Source of the DNA: Rodentibacter sp901420285
GTDB lineage: Bacteria > Pseudomonadota > Gammaproteobacteria > Enterobacterales > Pasteurellaceae
Length of the DNA stretch: 64,000 bases
Assembly (NCBI RefSeq): GCF_041734645.1
Contig: NZ_CP162010.1
Span: 496,001-560,000, forward strand
Direction: 5' to 3'
Made by a program: the position numbers and the translations under genes
Notes under the pieces: model-generated
The model's database searches: none
Seen by the model: the letters and a program-made list of their open reading frames with translations, nothing else
What the model was told of the DNA's origin: nothing
Part shown: in pieces, positions 16,204 through 27,300 of the stretch
Layout: every line of letters starts with the position of its first letter
How positions within the stretch are numbered: the stretch's first letter is position 1

Positions 16204-16512
16204 TTAAACATTCTTAATCTGCGGGACTAAAACAAGATTAAACGCAGCCAATATTTTCTGAATCGTCTCAAAGCGCGGCTTACTGCCTTTAGAAAGCGTT
16301 TTATACAAACTTTCACGTCCAAGCCCCGTTTGTCTGGCAAGCTCCGCAATCCCACGCGCCCGCGCCACATCATTCAAAGCTTCTAAAAATTCATCTTGAT
16401 CGCCTTCCTGCAACACCTCCGCCAAATAAGCGCGTATTGTCTCCTCATCGTCTAAAAACTCCGCCACATCAAAAGGCCGCAAACCATGCTTTTCCGTCAT
16501 CTCATCATTCAT
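16204..16512 (-). CDS. HTH antitoxin-like protein (HI1420 type), toxin partner absent
   Basis: 102 residues. The core 'FLDDEETIRAYLAEVLQEGDQDEFLEALNDVARARGIAELARQTGLGRESLYKTLS' matches the small DNA-binding antidote family known from H. influenzae HI1420, with a Cro/C1-type helix-turn-helix (AELARQTGLGRESLYKTL, residues about 56-73). In that family a RelE/HigB-like toxin gene normally lies just upstream. Here the 200 bases upstream (16513-16710) hold no toxin frame on either strand. The start is uncertain: ATG 16512 or the in-frame ATG at 16500, both with weak ribosome sites. Likely an orphan regulator or remnant of a toxin-antitoxin pair. Confidence 0.8.
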   Translation of the reverse strand: MNDEMTEKHGLRPFDVAEFLDDEETIRAYLAEVLQEGDQDEFLEALNDVARARGIAELARQTGLGRESLYKTLSKGSKPRFETIQKILAAFNLVLVPQIKNV

Positions 16513-16730
16513 TTCAATAATTTACCGAACAACCATTGTATTCGAACGGATACAAAAAGAAAGCAATTTTTACCCCCCAAATAAAAATGAAATTTTTAAA
16601 AAACTAACCCTACCAAAACAAACCGAAGAAAGCCCTCTCCCCCGTGTAAATCGCCCATTTTTTGGCTTCATTTTTAGGAAGTAACGCCAGCGGAGCGTAA
16701 CGGAGAAAGAACGGAATCCCCGTGTAAGCC

Positions 16731-17000
16731 GCCCATTTTTGTTAAAAATTTTTAGGAAGGTTACGCCAGCGACGCGTTCAGCGGAGACTGCTAACCTTCC
16801 GTCAAAAAAATTTTTAACAAAAAATGGACAAAACGCAACGCGTTTTGAACGTCGGCTCTGCCGACGGCCCCGAAGGGGTGAGCAAGTCAGCTGTGCTGAG
16901 TTGCGAATAAAAGCGATTTAGTCGGGTCGCCTTTCTTTTTGCTTACTTTTTCTTTGGCGAAGCAAAGAAAAAGTAAGTCGCCCATCGGGCGAAACCCGAT
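16731..17000. repeat. Nested-hairpin element, copy A
   Basis: Outer stem CCATTTTTGTTAAAAATTTT (16733-16752) pairs with 16805-16827. An inner stem GGAAGGTTA/TAACCTTCC (16755-16763, 16792-16800) sits inside it. Two small GC hairpins follow (16830-16846, 16850-16866). The end module has CTTACTTTTTCTTTG/CAAAGAAAAAGTAAG (16942-16956, 16963-16977), then TCGCCCATCGGGCGA (16978-16992) and AACCCGAT. Upstream, 16640-16730 holds partial copies of the left end (CGTGTAA, CGCCCATTTTT). The 635-bp gap 16513-17147 contains nothing else I can identify. Confidence 0.75.
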
Positions 17001-17147
17001 TCCCAAAAAATCACAAATCTCAAACCCAACACCCCCAACCCAAATCCAACTCAAAAGCCCAAAAACACCCAAAAATTTTACATCCCCCCAAAAAAAACCT
17101 ATAATCCCCCAAATTTATCCTAGACACCCAACCCAAAGGCCATTACC

Positions 17148-17659
<512 letters not shown>

Positions 17660-17976
17660 ATGACTTAGACGGCATTCACAAAGCCAACTGACGGCAAACC
17701 CAAACCGCGCTCATAGAGCGCCATACAACGAAAGTACAAAACAGCACCGCATTGAAAGCGGAGAAAAAACGGACTCCCCGCCCCAAAAAAAGAACAAATA
17801 GCGGAGCAGAGAAAGAACGGAGTCCCGTATAAACCGCCCATTTTTTGGGCGCATTTTTAGAAAAGTAACGCCAACGGAGCGCAACGGAGAAAGAACGGAA
17901 GTCCCCGTATAAACCGCCCCAAAGGCAAATTTAAAAAAAACAAACAGCGCAACGGAGAAAGAACGAAATCCCGTGT
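17660..17976. repeat. Repeat fragments, no gene seen
   Basis: This stretch has no supported gene. It contains one dispersed word (AACAGCACCGCATTG, 17740-17754) and degenerate left-end fragments of the nested-hairpin element: several 'AACGGAGAAAGAACGGA' and 'CGTATAAACCGCCC' copies around 17755-17970, like those at 16640-16730. Confidence 0.6.
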
Positions 17977-18167
17977 AAGCCGCCCTTATTCCGAGGGCAT
18001 TTTTAGCTAAATTTGCTCTGTCTGAGCGCAGCGAGTTGCAAATTTAGCGTCAAAAAAATGCCCTCGGAATAAGGAAAAAGCGGCTTAGTCGGGCGTGCTT
18101 TCTTTTTGCCTACTTTTACTTTGCACGAGCAAAGAAAAAGTAGGTCGCCCATCGGGCGAAACCCGAT
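17977..18167. repeat. Nested-hairpin element, copy B (most complete)
   Basis: Stems from outside in: AAGCCGC/GCGGCTT (17977-17983, 18080-18086); CCTTATTCCGAGGGCATTTT paired with 18052-18074; GCTAAATTTGC/GCAAATTTAGC (18006-18016, 18038-18048). The loop 18017-18037 contains CTGAGCGCAGCGAGTT. The end module has CCTACTTTTACTTTGC/GCAAAGAAAAAGTAGG (18109-18124, 18129-18144), then TCGCCCATCGGGCGA (18145-18159) and AACCCGAT. It ends 137 bp before the adhesin start. Confidence 0.8.
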
Positions 18168-18214
18168 GTTAAATCGAACCCCGATACTAATTAACGAAGA
18201 ACCCAACCCTCTTC

Positions 18215-18275
18215 TTATGAGCTCTCACCCAACCGAGAACTCATAACAAGAAATTTCTTCAACGGGCGCAAGCCC
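18215..18275 (+). promoter_or_regulatory. Two hairpins in the adhesin 5' leader
   Basis: TTATGAGcTCTC (18215-18226) pairs with GAGAaCTCATAA (18235-18246), one mismatch. GGGC-GCAA-GCCC (18264-18275) is a short hairpin with a GNRA-type loop. They lie between the repeat element and the ribosome site (GGAG near 18293). Role unknown; they may affect mRNA stability or translation. Confidence 0.4.
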
Positions 18276-18304
18276 AAAATCACAACCCACAATGGAGTAT
18301 TTTA

Positions 18305-21300
18305 ATGAACAAAATATACAAAATTGTCTGGAACGCTGCCCAACAAGCTTGGGTTGTCGTATCCGAACTCGCGCGCGGACACGTAAAAGCCTCCGCCACG
18401 AGCACCGCGGAGAGCACCGCATTGAACGCGCCAAGCAAAGGCTTGCTGCATCTCGGTAAGCTCGGCAGCGGCGCCTTTGTCTTGGGAAGTGCCGTTGTTA
18501 CCATCGCAACCTTAACCGCTCCGGTCGCCGAAGCTAATGTTGTCTGTGGAACAGGGGCTACTGCAACTAATAGTGCAGATATGGCTATCGGTGATAATGC
18601 ACTTGCGAATCAAACGAATGCGATTGCGATAGGTGGTAATGCGAAAGCGAATGAACGTGCTGCTCTAGGTATTGGTACAGGCGTAATGGCATATGGTGAA
18701 AATAGTATTGCAATGGGCCAACGCGCAAGAACTCACGCTCAAGGATCGGTTGCAATAGGTTGGGAATCCAATGCAAGTGGACGTTATGCATTAACATTTG
18801 GTATGGTGAGTAACTCTAGTGGAATAGGTAGTATTGCAATGGGGATGAATTCTAATGCCAAGAGTGATTTTGCTATTGCAACCGGTATGTCAGCAAATGC
18901 AAGCGCTTATGCTGCCATCACCCAAGGTGCTTTTTCCAACGCCTCCGCCAACTATTCCATCGCGCAGGGCTTCTCATCTAACGCCTCCGGCGTATCCTCC
19001 ATCGCCATCGGTAACTTCTCACAAGCTTACAGAAATAGTTCCGTTGCGATTGGTACGAGCGCAATGTCAAACAACGCAGACAGTTATGCGATGGGCCATA
19101 ACGCCAGCACATCGGCTGATGGCTCTTATGCAATGGGGGAAGGTGCTTACACAACGGTTTCGGCGACAAACAGTTTTGCAATCGGTATGCGCGCATGGGT
19201 TGCCGAACAAAATTCTTATGCAATGGGTAGGGAAGCCAAAGCATTAGGATTGAGCGCCTATGCCATCGGTACTCAAGCCAAGGCGTACCGCGATGGCTCT
19301 TATGCATTAGGTTCCTTGGCTAACTCATCAGGTTATCAAGCTTTCGCATTAGGTACTTCATCTAATGCCACCGGCGACTACTCCATCGCGCAAGGCTACA
19401 TGTCCAACGTCACCGGCTACCAATCCATCGGAATCGGCGTGGGTAACCAAGTCCACGGTCACAACTCCGGCGCCTTCGGTGATCCAAGCATCATCGACGC
19501 CAACGCCTCTTACAGCGTCGGTAACAACAACACCTTAGCCTCCGGCTTAAAGGATGTATTCGCGTTTGGTAATGACATCACCACGACGACGAATAATTCC
19601 GTGTTCTTAGGCTCCAACACGCAATTCACCGCACGCAACAACACCACCACCCTTGGTATCAATAGCATGGCGTCCGGTTCAAGTAACAACGTCGTCGGCG
19701 TCATCTCCGTCGGTAATAACACCGCCGGCCAAACCCGCCGTATCCAAGGCGTCGCTGAAGGCTTAATCAGCAACCAATCCACCGACGCCGTCAACGGCGC
19801 CCAACTCTACGCCGCCATGGCTAATGCCAGTGGCTCGAAATATTTCGGTGTATGTTCAACAATGGCGGGCAACCGCGACGGTAGCGGCGCGACAGGCTCA
19901 GAAGCCATCGCTATTGGTTCAAATGCCATTTCCGCAGGTTCTTATTCCATTGCCATTGGACATAATACCTCCACATCGTCACTTAATTCGTCCGCTATTG
20001 CAATTGGTAATGAAGCCACAGCTAATGCTTCCTTAGGCACGGCAATCGGTTTTAAAGCCAAAGCTTTAGCAGACCAAGCTTATGCAATAGGTTTTGATGC
20101 AAATGCTTCAGGCATAAATGCTTATGCAATTGGTTGGGGCGCAGAAGCTTCCAACGCAGCTGCTCTTTCCATTGGTTCGCTATCTAGAGCACATGGAAGT
20201 GCCTCAGTCGCCTTGGGTACGAATGCCAAAGCATTAGCAGAAAGCGCAACGGCGTTGGGAAGAATGTCAAATGCTACAGCAAAATCCTCCACAGCAGTGG
20301 GTTATCAGGCTCAAGCTTCCGGAGAAGGGGCAATTGCATTAGGTTGCGTTTCCTATGCGGCGGGCAATCATTCGACTTCAATCGGTACAACAGCCTTCGC
20401 ATTGGCCGACAGCTCCATCGCCATCGGTAACCAATCTCGCGCAGCCGCCCGAGACGCACTTGCCATCGGCACACAAGCCAATGCTACAGGTGGCTATGCC
20501 TTTGCTCAAGGCTACAAGGCCATGGCCTATGATGCAGCCTCTATGGCCATTGGCTACATGAGCAATGCCACCGGTGTGAGGACCACCGCTATCGGTGCTT
20601 CCTCTCAGGCATTGGGAAGTGATGCTATTGCATTAGGCTCTTCTGCTTTAGCACAAGGTTGTAACACTATGGCAATGGGGGTAAACGCAAGTGCGCGAGG
20701 AACTTACGCCATAGCAATTGGTAATTACGCCAAATCAGACGGGAAAGGTTCAACTGCATTGGCTGTAGGTTATGGCTCAAATGCTTCTCACATAGGCGCG
20801 TTGGCGATGGGCTTCAATGCAAGCGCATCTGCTTTCCATGCTAGCGCAATAGGCACCTATTCAAACGCCTCCGGAAACCAATCTATCGCACAAGGCGCGG
20901 GCTCGTACGCTATTGGTCATGACTCTATTGCAGTAGGTACAGCTGCTAAAGCTATTGGCAACCAATCCATCGCCCAAGGTTATGGCGCTCAATCTTCCGG
21001 CCAAGAATCTATTTCTATCGGTAACATGTCCAACGTCACCGGCAACCAATCCATCGGTATCGGCGTGGGCAACCAAGTCCACGGCCACAACTCCGGTGCA
21101 TTCGGTGACCCAAGCGTCATCAACGCCAACGCGTCCTACAGCGTGGGTAACAACAACACCTTAGCCGCAGGCCAAACCGGCGTATTTGCACTCGGTAACG
21201 ACATCAAAAACACCGCCAGCAACTCCGTCTTCCTCGGCTCCAATACCGCCTACACCGCCGCCGACAGCAACACCACCGCCGGCTTAAGCGGCACAGGCAC

Positions 21301-24300
21301 CGTCGGCGTGATTTCCGTCGGCAACATCAGCGCCAACGAACGCCGCCGCATCCAAGGCGTCGCCGAAGGCCTCGTGTCCGAAAACTCCACCGATGCAGTA
21401 ACCGGTGCGCAACTCTACAACGTCAGCAAAAACTCCGTGAAATATTTCGGCGTGAATTCGACTGCTGCCGGCAACCGTGATGGTAGTGGCGCAGTAGGTA
21501 TCGATTCAATTGCGATTGGTGCGAATGCTAATGTAACCGGCAACCAATCTATTGCGCTTGGTTCTAATGCTACTGCCAGCGGAGTGAATTCTATAGCCCA
21601 AGGCTACGATGCTTCCGCTTCTAATGAAGCCTCGGTTGCAATGGGTTATAAGGCTAACGCTTCAGGATGTGTAAGTGTAGCGATTGGACGTTTTACGCGG
21701 GCAGAAGGGGTTAATGCACTAGCCTTGGTAGAAAACGCGAATGCCTCAGGCACAGGAGCAATAGCAATTGGTAATGCCGCAAATGCGAAAGGTCATTATT
21801 CCACGGCGCTAGTTGCTGGCTCCTCCGCTTCCGGCAACTATTCCATGGCGTTAGGTCCGGCTGCCAACGCTGCCGGCGAATCCTCCATCGCCCAAGGCTT
21901 CATGGCCAATGCCGCCGGCGAATCCTCCATTGCCCTAGGTAATCTTTCTTCGACTTCCTACAAGGACTCTATCGCCATCGGTAATGCCTCAAATTCAAGT
22001 AATGAATCAACACTTGCAATAGGTAACAATGCCACCGCTGCGGGTCGTTATGCCATCGCTCAAGGCTATAAAGCAAAAGCTTCCGACGAGGCCGCCATTG
22101 CTGTTGGTGATGAATCGGTAGCTACGGGATGTCATTCCGTAGCTATTGGTTATCAAGCCAATGCTTCGCATGCAGCCGCTGTAGCGCTTGGCGAAAATGC
22201 AATTGCTACAGGACAAAATTCTTACGCGCTAGGCGTACAGGCAGCAGCAACTAATGCATCGGCTTATGCATTTGGGTTTGGGGCTCGTGCAGATGGTACA
22301 AATTCAATTGCGTTCGGTTCGGGCGCTTATGCTAATGAGCAAGCAGCCACTGCCGTCGGCGCGCAAGCGAATGCAACCGGACTCGGTGCAACCAGTTTAG
22401 GTTATGCATCTACAGCTAAAGGTGATGCTTCACTTGCATTCGGTGTGAGAAGTAACGCTACCGCCAACTATTCCATCGCCCAAGGCTACGCTGCCAATGC
22501 CACCGGCGAAGCCTCAATTTCCATCGGTAATGCCTCCAACGTCACCGGCAACCAATCCATCGGAATCGGCGTAGGCAACCAAGTCCACGGCCACAATTCC
22601 GGCGCATTCGGTGACCCAAGCGTCATCAATGCTAACGCGTCCTACAGCGTGGGTAACAACAACACCTTAGCCGCAGGCCAAACCGGCGTATTTGCACTCG
22701 GTAACGACATCAGCACGACGACCAACAACTCCGTCTTCTTAGGCTCCAACAGCGCCTACGTCGCCGCCGGCAGCAGCACCAAAGGCCTCAGCGCATACAC
22801 CTCCGAAACCCTCGGCAGCGGCCCGGGCGCCATCACCCTGAGCTTCGCAGGCGGCACCCCGGCAGGCGTGGTTAGCGTCGGCGCAGCCGGCTCCGAACGC
22901 CGCATCCAAAACGTCGCGGCCGGTCTTCTGAGCAATACTTCGACTGACGCCGTAAACGGCAGCCAACTCTACGCCGTCGCTCAAGTGGCCTACAACGCCA
23001 CCACCGAAGCCAAAGCCGCCAACAGCACTGCCAACGCCGCGAACTCCACAGCGAACGCCGCGAACAGCACCGCATTGGCCGCCAACAGCACCGCGACAGC
23101 AGCGAACTCAACTGCAAACGCAGCGAACACAACCGCGAACACAGCAAACAGCACCGCAAACTTAGCCAACACAACCGCTAACAACGCAAACAGCACAGCG
23201 ACCGCAGCTAACTCCACTGCAAATGCAGCCAACAGCACAGCTAACACTGCTAACTCCACTGCAAATGCAGCCAATAGCACCGCTAACGTAGCGAACTCCA
23301 CAGCGAACTACGCAAATAGCACCGCATTGGTAGCTAACAGCACAGCCAACGCAGCCAATAGCACTGCCAACGTAGCCAACTCCACAGCGAACTACGCAAA
23401 TAGCACCGCATTGGTAGCCAACAGCACAGCGAACTATGCAAACAGCACAGCGAATTACGCGAACAGCACAGCTAACGCAGCCAACAGCACCGCTAACGTA
23501 GCCAACTCCACAGCGAACTACGCAAATAGCACTGCATTGGTAGCAAACAGCACTGCGAACTACGCAAACAGCACAGCTCACGCAGCGAATAGCACAGCTA
23601 ACGCAGCCAACAGCACAGCTAACGCGGCTAACAGCACAGCTAACGTTGCTAACTCCACTGCGAACTATGCAAATAGCACCGCATTGGTAGCAAACAGCAC
23701 CGCTAACTACGCGAATAGCACAGCTCACGCGGCTAACTCAACTGCTAACGTAGCCAATAGCACCGCTAACGCAGCCAACAGTACTGCCAACGTAGCGAAT
23801 AGCACAGCGAACTACGCGAACAGCACTGCTCATGCGGCTAACTCAACTGCGAACGCAGCTAACAGCACTGCCAACGCAGCCAACAGCACTGCCAACGTAG
23901 CGAACTCAACAGCCAACTACGCAAACAGCACCGCATTGGTAGCGAACAGCACGGCTAACTACGCGAACAGCACAGCTCACGCGGCTAACAGCACCGCTAA
24001 TGCAGCCAACAGCACAGCTCATGCGGCTAACAGCACCGCTAATGCAGCCAACAGCACAGCCAACGCAGCTAACTCAACTGCCAACGTAGCGAACTCCACA
24101 GCGAACTACGCCAACAGCACCGCATTGGTAGCAAACAGCACCGCGAACTACGCCAACAGCACTGCTCACGCGGCTAACTCAACTGCTAACGCGGCTAATA
24201 GCACCGCTAACGTTGCTAACTCCACTGCGAACTATGCGAATAGCACTGCTCACGCGGCTAACTCAACTGCAAATGCAGCCAATAGCACAGCTAACGTTGC

Positions 24301-27300
24301 TAACTCCACAGCGAACTATGCAAACAGCACCGCATTAGTGGCTAACAGCACCGCTAACTACGCGAATAGCACTGCTCACGCAGCTAACTCAACTGCTAAC
24401 GCAGCGAACAGCACAGCGAATGCAGCTAACAGCACAGCCAACACAGCCAACAGCACTGCTAACGTAGCCAACTCCACAGCGAACTACGCCAACAGCACCG
24501 CATTGGTAGCAAACAGCACCGCTAACTACGCAAACAGCACAGCTCACGCAGCTAACTCAACTGCTAATGCAGCCAATAGCACAGCAAATGCTGCAAACAG
24601 CACTGCCAACGTAGCCAACTCCACAGCGAACTACGCCAACAGCACCGCATTGGTAGCAAATAGCACCGCTAACTACGCGAACAGCACGGCTCATGCAGCG
24701 AACAGCACCGCTAATGCAGCCAATAGCACAGCCAACGTAGCGAACTCCACAGCGAACTACGCCAACAGCACCGCATTGGTAGCGAACAGCACTGCGAACT
24801 ATGCGAACAGCACAGCTCACGCGGCTAACAGCACAGCTAACGCGGCTAACAGCACAGCTAACGTTGCTAACTCCACTGCGAACTACGCCAACAGCACCGC
24901 ATTGGTAGCGAATAGCACAGCGAACTATGCGAACAGCACAGCTCACGCAGCAAATAGCACTGCAAATGCAGCCAACAGCACAGCGAACGTAGCGAACTCC
25001 ACTGCAAACTATGCAAATAGCACCGCATTGGTAGCGAACAGCACAGCTCACGCGGCTAATAGCACAGCAAATGCAGCCAATAGCACCGCTAACGTAGCGA
25101 ACTCCACAGCGAACTACGCCAACAGCACCGCATTGGTAGCAAACAGCACCGCTAACTACGCGAATAGCACTGCTCACGCAGCTAACTCAACTGCCAACGC
25201 AGCCAACAGCACTGCCAACGTAGCCAACTCCACAGCGAACTACGCCAACAGCACCGCATTGGTAGCAAATAGCACTGCGAACTATGCGAATAGCACAGCT
25301 CACGCAGCTAATAGCACAGCGAATGCTGCAAACAGTACAGCGAACGTTGCTAACTCCACTGCGAACTATGCAAATAGCACCGCATTGGTAGCGAATAGCA
25401 CTGCGAACTACGCGAACAGCACTGCTCACGCAGCTAATAGCACAGCGAATGCTGCAAACAGCACAGCGAATGTAGCGAACTCTACAGCGAACTACGCGAA
25501 CAGCACCGCATTGGTAGCGAATAGCACCGCGAACTACGCGAATAGCACTGCTCACGCGGCTAATAGCACAGCCAACGCAGCCAATAGCACCGCTAACGTA
25601 GCCAACTCAACAGCGAACTACGCCAACAGCACCGCATTGGTAGCCAACAGCACGGCTAACTACGCGAATAGCACAGCTCACGCGGCTAATAGCACAGCGA
25701 ATGCAGCGAACAGCACTGCCAACGTAGCGAACTCAACAGCGAACTACGCAAATAGCACCGCATTGGTAGCGAATAGCACAGCGAACTATGCAAACAGCAC
25801 AGCTCACGCGGCTAATAGCACAGCAAATGCAGCCAACAGCACTGCCAACGTAGCGAACTCCACAGCGAACTACGCAAATAGCACCGCATTGGTAGCAAAC
25901 AGCACTGCTAACTACGCAAACAGCACCGCATTGGTAGCGAATAGCACAGCGAACTATGCAAATAGCACCGCATTGGTAGCAAATAGCACTGCTAACTACG
26001 CTAACAGCACTGCTCACGCGGCTAACTCAACTGCTAACGCGGCTAACAGCACAGCTAACGTTGCTAACTCCACAGCGAACTACGCAAATAGCACCGCATT
26101 GGTAGCAAACAGCACCGCTAACTACGCGAATAGCACAGCTCACGCAGCGAATAGCACTGCAAATGCAGCCAACAGCACCGCTAACGTAGCCAACTCCACA
26201 GCGAACTACGCGAACAGCACCGCATTGGTAGCAAATAGCACCGCTAACTACGCGAACAGCACTGCTCACGCGGCTAACTCAACTGCTAACGCAGCCAACA
26301 GTACTGCCAACGTAGCGAACTCCACAGCGAACTACGCGAACAGCACCGCATTGGTAGCAAACAGCACCGCTAACTACGCGAATAGCACAGCTCATGCAGC
26401 GAATAGCACAGCAAATGCAGCCAATAGCACTGCCAACGTAGCGAACTCAACAGCGAACTACGCAAATAGCACCGCATTGGTAGCAAACAGCACTGCTAAC
26501 TACGCGAACAGCACAGCTCACGCGGCTAATAGCACAGCCAACGCAGCCAATAGCACAGCTAACGTAGCGAACTCTACAGCGAACTACGCCAACAGCACCG
26601 CATTGGTAGCAAATAGCACAGCGAACTACGCGAACAGCACAGCTCACGCGGCTAACAGCACAGCCAACGCAGCCAACAGTACTGCGAACGTTGCTAACTC
26701 CACAGCGAACTACGCAAATAGCACTGCTCACGCGGCTAACTCAACTGCTAACGCAGCTAACAGCACAGCTAACGTTGCTAACTCCACAGCGAACTATGCA
26801 AATAGCACCGCATTGGTAGCAAATAGCACCGCTAACTACGCGAACAGCACTGCTCACGTAGCTAATAGCACAGCAAATGCAGCCAATAGCACCGCTAACG
26901 CAGCCAACAGCACAGCGAACGTTGCTAACTCAACAGCGAACTATGCAAATAGCACCGCATTGGTAGCGAACAGCACAGCGAACTACGCGAACAGCACAGC
27001 TCACGCAGCCAATAGCACTGCTAATGCAGCCAATAGCACAGCTAACGTTGCTAACTCCACAGCGAACTATGCAAATAGCACCGCATTGGTAGCAAACAGC
27101 ACAGCTCACGCAGCAAACAGCACTGCAAATGCAGCCAACAGCACCGCTAACGTAGCCAACTCTACAGCGAACTACGCCAACAGCACCGCATTGGTAGCGA
27201 ATAGCACAGCGAACTATGCAAATAGCACCGCATTGGCGGCTAACAGCACAGCTAACACTGCTAACTCCACTGCAAATGCAGCCAACAGCACTGCCAACGT

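Noticed and set aside
22872..23301. Minus-strand frames with Leu/Arg- or Ala/Val/Leu-rich composition that look like membrane proteins
   Set aside because: Antisense to alanine- and asparagine-rich stalk codons; composition is explained by the complementary strand.
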